A stretch of 64,000 nucleotides of DNA from Pontiella agarivorans (GTDB taxonomy: Bacteria; Verrucomicrobiota; Kiritimatiellia; Kiritimatiellales; Pontiellaceae), in contig NZ_JARVCO010000012.1 of the NCBI RefSeq assembly GCF_034531395.1, forward strand, positions 1,054,001 to 1,118,000, read 5' to 3'. The position numbers and the translations under genes were made by a program. The notes beneath the pieces were generated by a model, which did no database searches, was not told where the DNA came from, and saw nothing but the letters and a program-made list of their open reading frames with translations. Below are positions 9,166 to 17,789 of the stretch, one piece after another (the stretch's first letter is position 1; every line of letters begins with the position of its first letter).

Positions 9166-9432
9166 GGCAAGCAGAAGCGTTATCGGTCATGCAACTGAAA
9201 AAACTATAGCGCAATGCCGGCGCGGGCAGGTTCCGTTTTTCCGGAGCGGGTGGCGGAGCAGGCTCCGGAGATTTAGGGTGGAGTCGTTGTTTTGGGAATG
9301 TTAGAACCTGCACCATGATTTTTCAGTACAGGGATCTGTCGCCGGAACGCCGGAGCGGGGTCGGACTGATTCATCAAACTCAGGCGGGCGGGGGATGACA
9401 GTTCAAACGCCGCGGCCGGAACATAGGTGTTT

Positions 9433-11196
9433 ATGGAAACTACGGAACAAAGCAATAAGTCGGGCATAGAAAAATTCAGACCGTATTTCGGGCTGCTCAA
9501 ACCGGTCAAAACCCAGTTTGCCGGGGGACTGTCCATGGGCATTCTCTATGGAGCGGCCAGCGGGTTCGGTCTGCCGTTTCTGCTTTATAAAATCATTCCG
9601 CTGGTGTCGGCCGATCCGCGGCCGGATATCTGGAAGATGGCAGCCTATATTGCGGTTTTTCCGGTGGCCATGCTGATCCGGTCGGCCAGCGGATTTATCA
9701 ATACCTATCTGATTTCCTTCTGCGGGATGCGGGTGCTGATTCAGCTGCAGTCCCGGGTCCTCAGAAAACTGCAGGCGCTGCCGCTGGGGTTCTTTCATGA
9801 GAACACGGTGGGCGATCTTATGGCGCGCGTGACCGGCGATACGCTGGCGCTGCAGCAGGTGCTGACCAAGGTGGCCAACGATCTGGTCAAACAGCCGGTC
9901 ACGATGATCGGCGCCGTTTCCGCTTTGATTTATCTGGCGGTGAAAGAGCAGGATGTCTGGTTTCTGATGCTGTTTCTGGCCACCATGCCGCTGATCATTC
10001 TGCCGCTGCGGGTTTTCGGAAAACGGATTCTGAAGCGGGCGAAGCAGGTGCAGGCGCAGAGCGGGGATATTTCAAAATATGTATCCGAAAACCTGAGTGC
10101 GGTGCGCGAGGTCCGGGCGTTCAACCTGCAGGAAAATGAGATCACCCGGTTTGATCAGGCGCTGGATAATTTCTGCCATCTATCGATGAAAGTGGTGAAA
10201 TACAGCAATATTGTGCGTCCCACGGTTGAGGTAGTCGGGGTGTTTTGTGTTTCCGGGGCCGTGGTCTACATGCTGGAAAAAAACATCATTGCTGCTGCGG
10301 CTTCCATGCTGGCTGCGCTTTATATGGCCTATGATCCGGTCAAAAAGTTCGGCGAAATTCATGTGGCGATGAAAAAAGGCGAAGCGGCGTTGGAGCGTAT
10401 TGAATATGTGCTGCATGCCGAAAACTATGTGCCGGAGCCGGGGCATCCGGTTCCGCTTGAAAACGTACGCGGACAGGTTGATTTTGAAAATGTCCATTTC
10501 CGCTATCTGGAAGAGTGGGTGCTCAAAGATGTGACGCTGAGTTTCAAGCCCGGATCGGTGGTGGCCCTGGTCGGACCGAGCGGTGCGGGTAAAACCACGA
10601 TTGCCGACCTCATTCCCCGCTTTTACGATGTACAGCAGGGAGAGGTTAAAATCGACGGCATCGACGTGAAGAGCGTTTCCAAAGAGGCGTTGCGCAGCGT
10701 CATTTCGGTGGTGTCCCAGGACACCTTCCTGTTTAATGACACCATTCTTGAAAATATACGGATCGGGCGGCCGGAAGCCACGGATGAACAGATTTTCGAG
10801 GCCGCGCGCCACGCTTTTGCTCATGACTTTATTCTGGAGCTGGAGGAGGGCTATGCCACTGTGGTGGGCGAACGCGGCACCCGGCTTTCCGGCGGACAGA
10901 AACAACGCATCGCCATCGCGCGCGCCTTTCTGAAACAGGCCCCGATCCTGATTTTGGACGAGGCCACCTCAGCCCTCGACTCGGAGAGCGAGAAAAAGAT
11001 TCAGGTCGCCCTCGAGCGACTCGTGTGCGAAAAAACAGTCTTCATGATTGCCCACCGTTTTGCCACCATCCGTATGGCGGATACGATCGTAGTGATGGAA
11101 GACGGTTACGTTCGCGGTGTCGGCAGTCATGACGAGCTCTACAATAGTGACGAGTTGTATACCAAACTCTATAACCGTCAGTTTTCAGGAGATTAG
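9433..11196 (+). CDS. msbA: Lipid A exporter, ABC transporter permease/ATP-binding protein
   Basis: A half-size ABC exporter of 587 residues that flips lipid A-core across the inner membrane. The N-terminal six-helix membrane domain spans about residues 20-320. The ATPase domain has Walker A GPSGAGKTT, signature LSGGQKQRIAIARA, Walker B ILILDEATSALD and a switch His in MIAHRFATI. ATG 9433 is preferred to an in-frame GTG two codons earlier. It is followed after 5 bp by an LptF/LptG permease, which places it in an LPS-export operon. Assignment to MsbA rather than another lipid exporter rests on context and overall similarity. Confidence 0.85.
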   Translation: METTEQSNKSGIEKFRPYFGLLKPVKTQFAGGLSMGILYGAASGFGLPFLLYKIIPLVSADPRPDIWKMAAYIAVFPVAMLIRSASGFINTYLISFCGMRVLIQLQSRVLRKLQALPLGFFHENTVGDLMARVTGDTLALQQVLTKVANDLVKQPVTMIGAVSALIYLAVKEQDVWFLMLFLATMPLIILPLRVFGKRILKRAKQVQAQSGDISKYVSENLSAVREVRAFNLQENEITRFDQALDNFCHLSMKVVKYSNIVRPTVEVVGVFCVSGAVVYMLEKNIIAAAASMLAALYMAYDPVKKFGEIHVAMKKGEAALERIEYVLHAENYVPEPGHPVPLENVRGQVDFENVHFRYLEEWVLKDVTLSFKPGSVVALVGPSGAGKTTIADLIPRFYDVQQGEVKIDGIDVKSVSKEALRSVISVVSQDTFLFNDTILENIRIGRPEATDEQIFEAARHAFAHDFILELEEGYATVVGERGTRLSGGQKQRIAIARAFLKQAPILILDEATSALDSESEKKIQVALERLVCEKTVFMIAHRFATIRMADTIVVMEDGYVRGVGSHDELYNSDELYTKLYNRQFSGD

Positions 11197-11201
11197 GCGG
11201 C

Positions 11202-12329
11202 GTGCGTAAACTGACCAAATATCTTTTATCTGATTTTTTGACCATTTTCGGGACGGCGCTGCTGCTGATCACGTTTGCATTCAGCATCGGGACCATGTAC
11301 AAGCTGATCGATTATATGGCCAAAGGACTGCCGTTGAGTGTGATCGGGCAGTTTGCCGTGTACACCTTGCCGTATTCGCTTTCGTTCACCATTCCGATCA
11401 GTGCGCTGTTTTCAACGCTGCTGCTGTTCGGGCGGCTGTCTTCCGACAGTGAGCTGGCGGCGATGCGGGGCGGAGGGCTCAGTCTGTTTCAGATTTCGTC
11501 ACCGATCATTCTGTTTTCCATGTTGCTCAGTATCATCTGTTTTTACAACAGTTTCACGATCTATCCGAAAACCACCTTCGCGGCGGAGCGTCTGAAAAAG
11601 AATGCACTGAGCATGGGGGTGGAGGATCCGATCAAGCTGCTGGAGGAAGGACGGTTTATTCGTGATTTTCCGGGCTACATGATTTATGTCGGCAAAAAAT
11701 ACCGCAATAAAGTGAGGGATCTCGTGGTGTATAAAACAGACCGGACCAGCGGTGAGATCACCGATACACTCCGGGCCGACAGCGGTATTCTGACCATTGA
11801 TGAAGAAAAAATGGTCCTGAAAATCGATCTTTTTGATGTGCGGATGGAAATTGCCGATGCTGAAGAGCCGGGTAAAATTCACTACATGAGCGCCAGAAAA
11901 CATCCGATTCGTGTGGATCTGAATGATCTGACGAAAAAGAGTTCGGTACGTAAAAAACGGAAATACCTGAACTTCAGAGAACTGGTGTATGTATTGCGAA
12001 ATCCGGAAGCGGATATGGGCTGGATGCGGAAATATGATATGCAGGTGGAGCACGGACGCGACCTGATTGAATTTCATCAGCGCATTTGTCTCGCCATTGC
12101 GCCGCTGATGTTTGTGCTGGTGGCCATTCCGTTGGGCATCACCTCGCATCGCAAGGAATCCTCGATCGGGATGCTCATGAGTCTGGCGGTGATGTTTATC
12201 TACTATATCTTTATTATTCTTTCGGACACGTTTGATAAAAAGCCGCAGTATTATCCCTGGCTGTTACCTTGGATTCCGATTGTGCTGGGTCAGATCTATG
12301 GACTCTTTATGATCCGCCGGGCGGACTGA
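11202..12329 (+). CDS. LptF/LptG family LPS export permease
   Basis: A 375-residue inner-membrane permease of the YjgP/YjgQ family. With LptB it extracts LPS from the inner membrane and feeds it to the Lpt bridge. The N-terminal helices (YLLSDFLTIFGTALLLITFAF, then LPYSLSFTIPISALFSTLLL) are followed by LAAMRGGGLSLFQI, a periplasmic beta-rich domain (about residues 130-270) and C-terminal helices with RICLAIAPLMFVLVAIPLGI. The start is GTG with AGGAG upstream. Only one of the usual LptF/LptG pair is here, and which one it is cannot be settled. Confidence 0.88.
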   Translation: MRKLTKYLLSDFLTIFGTALLLITFAFSIGTMYKLIDYMAKGLPLSVIGQFAVYTLPYSLSFTIPISALFSTLLLFGRLSSDSELAAMRGGGLSLFQISSPIILFSMLLSIICFYNSFTIYPKTTFAAERLKKNALSMGVEDPIKLLEEGRFIRDFPGYMIYVGKKYRNKVRDLVVYKTDRTSGEITDTLRADSGILTIDEEKMVLKIDLFDVRMEIADAEEPGKIHYMSARKHPIRVDLNDLTKKSSVRKKRKYLNFRELVYVLRNPEADMGWMRKYDMQVEHGRDLIEFHQRICLAIAPLMFVLVAIPLGITSHRKESSIGMLMSLAVMFIYYIFIILSDTFDKKPQYYPWLLPWIPIVLGQIYGLFMIRRAD

Positions 12330-12349
12330 TGCTTCCGTGCTTTGTAAAA

Positions 12350-12381
12350 TTCCGGAGATTGGAGGTTTCCAGTCCTTGGAA
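12350..12381. repeat. Tandem pair of TTCC-N7-GGAA palindromes
   Basis: TTCCGGAGATTGGAG (12350-12364, one mismatch) is followed 17 bp on by TTCCAGTCCTTGGAA (12367-12381). They lie between the permease stop and the SRP RNA. These are members of the family dispersed over the whole window. Confidence 0.7.
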
Positions 12382-12433
12382 CTTGCCATGCCCGGAGGCC
12401 CTTAGTATCTTCCCCGTTCTTCCCTGAAAAAGG

Positions 12434-12595
12434 GAAGGGAACGAGACGGTTCCCGGCAGCGTGTTGAGCGCAGGCATCCGGATGACGAGATCGGGTTAAC
12501 CCCGTCAGGGTCGGAAGGCAGCAGCGGTACACCATGTTTCTCGGGTGTCCGGACCCGCCGGCGGGAGCGCAGCCGGGAGCCCTTTCGTTCCCTTG
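12434..12595 (+). ncRNA. ffs: Signal recognition particle RNA (4.5S-like)
   Basis: The strictly conserved apical hairpin of SRP domain IV is present: GTCAGGGTCGGAAGGCAGCA at 12504-12523, containing the Ffh-binding asymmetric loop and GGAA tetraloop. The outer stem pairs AAGGGAACGA (12435-12444) with TCGTTCCCTT (12585-12594). It continues with GGTTCCCGGC (12448-12457) against GCCGGGAGCC (12572-12581), with one G-U pair. The predicted length is about 160 nt, longer than the 114 nt E. coli 4.5S RNA, with no recognisable Alu-domain motif. The ends are approximate. Confidence 0.9.
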
Positions 12596-12616
12596 CCTAT
12601 GAGGAAATTTTGTATT

Positions 12617-14260
12617 ATGGCCTATGAAGTTCTAGCACGAAAATGGCGCCCGCAGCAGTTCTCTGATGTTGTGGGGCAGGGGCATGTAACGCGTACGCTG
12701 ACCAACGCGATTGAAACCGACCGTGTGGCGCATGCTTATATGTTTGTCGGCTCGCGCGGTACCGGGAAAACCACCTCGGCCCGAATTCTTGCCAAAGCCC
12801 TCAACTGCGAAAAAGGACCGACTCCATATCCGTGCGATGTCTGCGACTCCTGCAAAGAAGTCATGGCCGGCAACAGTCTGGATGTCATTGAAATCGACGG
12901 GGCTTCCAACAACGGGGTCGATCAGGTGCGTGATCTGCGGGACAATGCCCGCTATGCACCGGCGCGCGGACCCTACAAAATTTACATTATTGACGAAGTG
13001 CACATGCTCTCCACGCAGGCGTTCAACGCGCTGTTGAAAACGCTGGAAGAGCCGCCGGAGCATGTGAAGTTTATTTTTGCCACAACCGATGTGCACAAAG
13101 TGCTGCCCACCATTCTTTCCCGCTGTCAGCGGTTTGATCTCCGCCGGATCTCCGTGCAGGACATTGTTGATCGCCTGCGCAAAGGCTGTGAAGAAGAGGG
13201 GATTAATATTACAGAAGATGCTCTGCTGGCCATCGCGCGCGGGGCCGAGGGCGGGCTGCGCGATGCTGAATCGGCTCTCGATCAGATTATTTCATTTCGC
13301 GGTAAGGATATCGGTGAAGACGATGTGCTTGCCGTGTTCGGGCTGGTTTCCCGCCATGTACTCGAAAATCTGACTATGGCCATTCTGAAATCCGATGTGC
13401 CGCAGATTATCCATATCGTTGCCGAAATGGATCAAGCCGGCAAGGATCTGCAGCGGGTGGTGATGGAACTGCTGGAAAGCTTCCGTAATCTGCTGGTGGT
13501 CATCTATGCCGAAAGTGGTGCCGCTGCTCTGGAGCTCCCGGAGGCGCAGCTTGCATATTACAAAAATATTGCACCGGATTTTGAGGCCGGACGGATTCTC
13601 AAAATTATTGATTTGCTGGTGGAGGCCGACGGGCGGATGCGCTACGCGCTCTCTAAAAAAACACTGCTCGAGACGGGGCTCATCCGCTGTTCGCGGGCCG
13701 CCGAAACCGCAACGATCAATGAGCTGCTTAAACAGGTGGCCGACCTAAAAAAAAACTTTAAATCCGGCGGAGCAGTAGCCGGAAGTCCCTCCGCAACCAC
13801 GGTTTCTTTCGGAACTTCCGGCCAAAAAAAAAAGATAGCCCCGGCGGGTGAAGTCGAAACGCTGCTTAAAACCTGGTACGAAATCATCGATCAGGTCGGC
13901 AAAGCCGACTTGCTGGCTAAAAGCAGCCTGCTGAATACCGCCCCGCTGAAAACTACCGAGACACAGCTGGTGGTAGGCTATGATCCCGAATTTACCAATG
14001 ATCGGAGCCGGTTGGAGGATAACCGGGCAAAGCTGGCTCTCAGTCGCGCAGTTGAACGGTATCTGGGGCGTCAGCTTTCCGTAGTTTACGAGCCGCTCAA
14101 AGCGGACGATCCGCGCCCGTTGCCGGCAGATAAACCGATGAACAGCTCCGGCGCCGGCAAGACTCAGATGCTCACTAAAGAACAGCAGTGGTATGCAAAT
14201 CCGGTTGTCAGGCTGGTCGTCGATGCATTCAATGGTGAAATTACCGATATCAGAGAGTAA
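12617..14260 (+). CDS. dnaX: DNA polymerase III subunits gamma and tau
   Basis: The clamp-loader ATPase, which loads the beta sliding clamp. The start is ATG 12617 (MAYEVLARKWRPQQFSDVVG) with GAGGAAAT 16 bases upstream; an open extension to 12545 would run into the SRP RNA and is rejected. Over 547 residues: Walker A GSRGTGKTT, the zinc-binding cysteines in NCEKGPTPYPCDVCDSCK, Walker B IIDEVHML and the SRC motif ILSRCQRFDLRR. A Lys/Ala-rich linker near residue 400 precedes a C-terminal tau-like region. It opens the dnaX-ybaB-recR cluster that is conserved in many bacteria. Confidence 0.96.
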   Translation: MAYEVLARKWRPQQFSDVVGQGHVTRTLTNAIETDRVAHAYMFVGSRGTGKTTSARILAKALNCEKGPTPYPCDVCDSCKEVMAGNSLDVIEIDGASNNGVDQVRDLRDNARYAPARGPYKIYIIDEVHMLSTQAFNALLKTLEEPPEHVKFIFATTDVHKVLPTILSRCQRFDLRRISVQDIVDRLRKGCEEEGINITEDALLAIARGAEGGLRDAESALDQIISFRGKDIGEDDVLAVFGLVSRHVLENLTMAILKSDVPQIIHIVAEMDQAGKDLQRVVMELLESFRNLLVVIYAESGAAALELPEAQLAYYKNIAPDFEAGRILKIIDLLVEADGRMRYALSKKTLLETGLIRCSRAAETATINELLKQVADLKKNFKSGGAVAGSPSATTVSFGTSGQKKKIAPAGEVETLLKTWYEIIDQVGKADLLAKSSLLNTAPLKTTETQLVVGYDPEFTNDRSRLEDNRAKLALSRAVERYLGRQLSVVYEPLKADDPRPLPADKPMNSSGAGKTQMLTKEQQWYANPVVRLVVDAFNGEITDIRE

Positions 14261-14341
14261 TGCGTGACGATGGGTGTGTGAAAATCAAAGCCCGCAATTT
14301 CGAACAAGGAACTAAGAACCAGGAACGAGGAACAAGATAGC

Positions 14342-14653
14342 ATGAACATGATGAAAATGATGAAGCAGGCGCAGGATCTGCAGAAAAATATGAAGAAAAA
14401 GCAGGATGAACTGGCTAAAACCGAAGTCCAGTTTACCTCCGGCGGCGGCATGGTTACCGTCACGGCAACCTGCGATATGAAAGTCCGCTCCGTCAAAATC
14501 AATCCCGATGCTGTTGATCCGGACGATGTTGAAATGCTGGAGGATCTTGTGATGGCCGCTGTTGATGGATGCATGAGTGCTGCACAGGAAACCATGTCCA
14601 AAGAAATGAGCAAGCTCACCGGCGGTATGAACATTCCAGGCATGGGATTTTAA
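14342..14653 (+). CDS. ebfC: YbaB/EbfC family nucleoid-associated protein
   Basis: A small 103-residue DNA-binding dimer. A Met/Lys-rich N-terminal helix (MNMMKMMKQAQDLQKNMKKK) precedes the YbaB core VQFTSGGGMVTVTATCDMK, INPDAVDPDDVEMLEDLV and a Gly/Met-rich tail. The length and the position between dnaX and recR are the classical arrangement. AGGAAC lies 11 bases before the ATG. In the family it is a nucleoid-associated protein with a possible role in recombination repair. Confidence 0.93.
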   Translation: MNMMKMMKQAQDLQKNMKKKQDELAKTEVQFTSGGGMVTVTATCDMKVRSVKINPDAVDPDDVEMLEDLVMAAVDGCMSAAQETMSKEMSKLTGGMNIPGMGF

Positions 14654-14755
14654 GGTCGTTTAAAAGTATAAAATCGGCATTCAAAATCAGGGGAAATGAT
14701 TCCTTTAAAAAATGGGTTTTGGATATCCGAACTTCGGATTTAGGATGTACTGCGC

Positions 14756-15361
14756 ATGCAGCATTTAGTTCCACTTGATAATCTCGTGGCAGCGCTCAGT
14801 CGGCTTCCGGGCATTGGAAGGCGTACGGCTGAGCGTATGGCGATGGCGTTGGTGCAGGACAGCAAAGGGTTGATGCGCATTCTGGCCAATGCGCTGCTGG
14901 AGGCTGACGACGAAATCGCCAGTTGCGAACGGTGTGGAAATGTAACGCTCTCGGCTGTTAATCCCTGCGAGCTCTGCACGCGGCACCGCAGGGATGCCCA
15001 TATTCTCTGTGTGGTTGAATCGCCCGCCGACATCATGAAAATTGAAGAGTCCGGCGGATTTCAGGGGCGTTACCATGCCCTCATGGGGCGGCTTTCGCCC
15101 ATGCACGGCACCGGCGCAGCCGACCTGCGGGTTGATCAGCTGCTTGCCCGTATTGCCGATGAAAAAATCACCGAAGTGCTGATTGCGCTCGGTACCGATG
15201 TGGAGAGCGATGCCACGGCCAGTTATCTCAAAGAAATTCTTTCGACCCGGGAAGTCCGTGTTTCGCGTATTGCCTTCGGTCTTCCATCTGGAAGTGCGAT
15301 TGAATATTCCGACGCTGCAACGCTGGCGAAAGCTATTTCAGGGCGTCAGAAATTCGATTAA
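14756..15361 (+). CDS. recR: Recombination protein RecR
   Basis: The RecFOR pathway component that helps load RecA on gapped DNA. Over 201 residues: the helix-hairpin-helix LSRLPGIGRRTAERMA, a four-cysteine zinc finger CERCGN...CELC (about residues 59-74), and a TOPRIM domain with ILCVVESPADIMKIEESGGF, GRYHALMG and the C-terminal SRIAFGLPSGSAIEYSDAATL. Length is normal. The gene follows ebfC by about 100 bp with a small hairpin between; no clear Shine-Dalgarno is seen. Confidence 0.96.
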   Translation: MQHLVPLDNLVAALSRLPGIGRRTAERMAMALVQDSKGLMRILANALLEADDEIASCERCGNVTLSAVNPCELCTRHRRDAHILCVVESPADIMKIEESGGFQGRYHALMGRLSPMHGTGAADLRVDQLLARIADEKITEVLIALGTDVESDATASYLKEILSTREVRVSRIAFGLPSGSAIEYSDAATLAKAISGRQKFD

Positions 15362-15449
15362 TTTCATCTTTTTTTATGGAATAAACGATGCAAGTTATTG
15401 GTTTCCAAGGCCTGAAAAAAATCAGGATAAAAAAGTTAATTTCGGGGTG

Positions 15450-15477
15450 TTGACAAGACGGAAGATTCCTGTACCTT
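15450..15477 (+). promoter_or_regulatory. Sigma-70-like promoter of tRNA-Asn
   Basis: TTGACA at 15450-15455 is a perfect -35 box. After 16 bases comes TACCTT (15472-15477) as a weak -10. This places a start near 15485, about a dozen bases before the mature tRNA. Confidence 0.55.
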
Positions 15478-15497
15478 ATGCGCCTCTTTACGAGAAA

Positions 15498-15572
15498 TCC
15501 GGCGTAGCTCAATGGTAGAGTAGGTGACTGTTAATCACTTGGTTGCTGGTTCGAGCCCAGCCGCCGGAGCCA
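15498..15572 (+). tRNA. tRNA-Asn (anticodon GTT)
   Basis: The acceptor stem TCCGGCG (15498-15504) pairs with CGCCGGA (15562-15568), followed by discriminator G and an encoded CCA (15570-15572). The D arm TAGCTCAATGGTAGAG and the T arm GGTTCGAGCC are canonical. The anticodon loop is CT-GTT-AA with GTT at 15530-15532. No intron. A strong terminator follows. Confidence 0.96.
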
Positions 15573-15576
15573 TTTT

Positions 15577-15615
15577 AAAAGCCCCGTTATCAGCAATGAT
15601 AACGGGGCTTTTTTT
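15577..15615 (+). terminator. Rho-independent terminator after tRNA-Asn
   Basis: AGCCCCGTTATCA, loop GCAA, TGATAACGGGGCT, then a run of seven or more T. A perfect 13-bp stem. Confidence 0.95.
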
Positions 15616-16148
15616 GTTTATATGCATATGTCGGTTTTGCTCCGGGGATCGGATGGCGGGCAGCAGAACGAGCAAGGGATTCCGGAAGATTTCAACATTT
15701 TACGCAGGATGCTCTTCCGTCGCACACAGTCGGTCCGTACGAGTGTGCAGCGAAAACGAAAGCGATCAATTTCTTTCTAAGGGTTCGGCTCGTTGAGCAG
15801 GCCCGGTTACGGAGATTATGAGTGCGAAATGTGTTCAGTGCCATAAACGTCGTCAGATGCCTTGGTCGGAATTTATGAGATGCAAGGTCTGGAGCAGGTG
15901 CGGGATTGGTTCCCGGGGGGATGCGGACGATGTTGCTGGAAAAGGGGCATTTTGTTTCCGGGGGGTGGAAATGTGCGGCGTTTGGCGTGGGGGCTTGAAT
16001 TCCCGGTATCGGGAGGGTAGATTGCGCGCTTCATTTTTGCCGGGTGATGCCCGGCGGTTAATCGTTATGGGTGATTTGAGATCAGGCTGTTACCTGGAAT
16101 ATCCTGCGGACGATTAGCGAATAACAATTAACAGATAACTGGTTTATT
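15616..16148. other. Gene-poor stretch between tRNA-Asn and proS
   Basis: No recognisable gene. One open frame at 15818-16117 (99 codons, MSAKCVQCHKRRQMPWSEFM at its start, with GGAG upstream) has a single CxxC but no coherent domain after residue 25, and I do not call it a gene. One copy of the dispersed palindrome (15956-15970) and a small GC hairpin near 16040 are present. The sequence has the look of decayed or non-coding DNA. Confidence 0.5.
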
Positions 16149-17669
16149 ATGGCTAAACAGAAGAGAACGGCGATTACCCCGACGCGGGGCGAGAATTATC
16201 CGGAGTGGTATCAGCAGGTGGTGCGTTCGGCGGAATTGGCGGAAAACAGCGACGTGCGCGGTTGTATGGTGATCCGTCCGTGGGGCTATGCGCTCTGGGA
16301 AAATATTCAGCGTTCGCTGGATAAAATGTTCAAGGATACGGGGCATGTGAATGCCTATTTCCCGATTTTTATTCCGAAGAGCTATCTGGAAAAAGAGGCT
16401 GAGCACGTTGACGGTTTTGCCAAGGAGTGCGCGGTGGTGACGCATCATCGTCTGGAAGAGGGCCCGGATGGCGGGCTGGTTCCGGCGGGCGAGCTGGAGG
16501 AGCCGCTGGTGGTGCGGCCGACGTCGGAGACGATTATCGGATCGACGTTTGCGAAATGGGTGGAGAGCTATCGCGATCTGCCGCTGCTGATTAATCAGTG
16601 GGCGAATGTGGTGCGCTGGGAAATGCGTACGCGCCTGTTTCTGCGTACGGCGGAATTTCTGTGGCAGGAAGGGCATACGGCCCATGAGACGGAAGCCGAA
16701 GCCTGGGAAGAAACCCGCAAAATGCTTGAGGTGTATAAAACCTTTGCCGAGGAGTATATGGCGATGCCGGTGCTGACGGGCGAAAAGACCGCCGGCGAGC
16801 GGTTCCCGGGGGCGGTGAGCACGTTGTGTATTGAGGCGATGATGCAGGACCGCAAGGCGCTGCAGGCGGGTACGAGCCATTTTCTGGGTCAGAATTTTGC
16901 GAAGGCGTCGAAGATTCAGTACAGCAGCCGCGAGGGCAATCTGGAATATGCGTGGACGACGTCGTGGGGCGTTTCGACGCGTTTGATCGGCGGCATGATT
17001 ATGACGCATGGCGATGACGACGGCATGATTATGCCGCCGCGCCTGGCGCCGAGTCATGTGGTGCTGCTGCCGATTATCCGCAAAGAGGAGGACCGCGAAG
17101 CGATTCTGGCGTATTGCGAGGAGATTGCTTCCAACCTTCGGAAACAGCGTTTCCACGAACGCGATGTGGAGGTGGTGATTGATTCCCGCGATATCAATGC
17201 CGGCGAAAAGGGCTGGAGCTGGGTGAAGAAGGGGATTCCGATTAAAGCGGAGGTGGGCCCGCGCGATATGGCGAATAATTCGGTCTTCATGGCGCGCCGC
17301 GATACGATGCAGAAGCAGGGCGTTGATAAAGATGAATTTGTGGCGAACATTGTGGAAACGCTGGATGATATTCAGAACAGTCTGCTGCAGCGGGCGCTGG
17401 ACCATCGGGCGGAACATACCCGGGAAATCGACGCTTATGATGAGTTTAAGGCGTTCTTTACGCCGGAGAATAAAAACCGCCCGGAAGCCCATGGCGGTTT
17501 TGCGTTGAGCCACTGGTGCGAAAGCGGTGAGTGCGAGGATAAAATCAACGATGAGCTGTCGGTGACGATTCGTTGTATTCCGTTCGATCGTGCTGAGAGC
17601 GGCGAAGGGGCCTGCATCTGCTGCGGCAAGCCGAGCCCCGGCCGCGTGGTTTTTGCAAAGAGTTATTAA
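16149..17669 (+). CDS. proS: Prolyl-tRNA synthetase, archaeal/eukaryal-like type
   Basis: Class II synthetase charging tRNA-Pro, 506 residues. It starts TPTRGENYPEWYQQVVRSAE, the hallmark of the ProS type-3 subgroup found in archaea, eukaryotes and some bacteria, without the editing INS domain. Motif 2 is WANVVRWEMRTRLFLRTAEF with LWQEGHTAH, and motif 3 is GVSTRLIGGMIMTHGD. An anticodon-binding domain (HVVLLPIIRKEED onward) and the C-terminal cysteine-containing zinc-like domain (CIPF...CICCGKPSPGRVVFAKSY) follow. The Shine-Dalgarno is weak. Confidence 0.95.
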   Translation: MAKQKRTAITPTRGENYPEWYQQVVRSAELAENSDVRGCMVIRPWGYALWENIQRSLDKMFKDTGHVNAYFPIFIPKSYLEKEAEHVDGFAKECAVVTHHRLEEGPDGGLVPAGELEEPLVVRPTSETIIGSTFAKWVESYRDLPLLINQWANVVRWEMRTRLFLRTAEFLWQEGHTAHETEAEAWEETRKMLEVYKTFAEEYMAMPVLTGEKTAGERFPGAVSTLCIEAMMQDRKALQAGTSHFLGQNFAKASKIQYSSREGNLEYAWTTSWGVSTRLIGGMIMTHGDDDGMIMPPRLAPSHVVLLPIIRKEEDREAILAYCEEIASNLRKQRFHERDVEVVIDSRDINAGEKGWSWVKKGIPIKAEVGPRDMANNSVFMARRDTMQKQGVDKDEFVANIVETLDDIQNSLLQRALDHRAEHTREIDAYDEFKAFFTPENKNRPEAHGGFALSHWCESGECEDKINDELSVTIRCIPFDRAESGEGACICCGKPSPGRVVFAKSY

Positions 17670-17702
17670 ATGTTGAACGTGATGCATGCGGTGTGATCAT
17701 TT

Positions 17703-17717
17703 TTCCAGTAATTGGAA
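17703..17717. repeat. Dispersed palindrome TTCC-N7-GGAA
   Basis: TTCCAGTAATTGGAA lies intergenically, 34 bp after the proS stop and 73 bp before the next gene. It is a member of the window-wide family. Confidence 0.65.
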
Positions 17718-17789
17718 GATTCGCCGCTGAATCACTTGTCACGTATTTCCATTGCCCGAAATTCAACCCTGATTTACATTATCCGGATT

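Noticed and set aside
12545-12616. 24-codon N-terminal extension of dnaX
   Set aside because: It lies within the 3' half of the SRP RNA and the next ATG has the conserved DnaX start.
246-14650. Shared 15-mer TTCCAGGCATGGGAT at 246 and near 14635
   Set aside because: Both copies are in conserved coding regions and one or two shared 15-mers are expected by chance; it is at best a one-mismatch member of the palindrome family.
15818-16117. 99-codon open frame with a CxxC near its start
   Set aside because: No domain, odd composition and repeated frame-neutral GC stretches; only a plausible ribosome site supports it.
16128-17687. 519-codon reverse open frame
   Set aside because: Arg/His-rich antisense shadow of proS with no recognisable fold.
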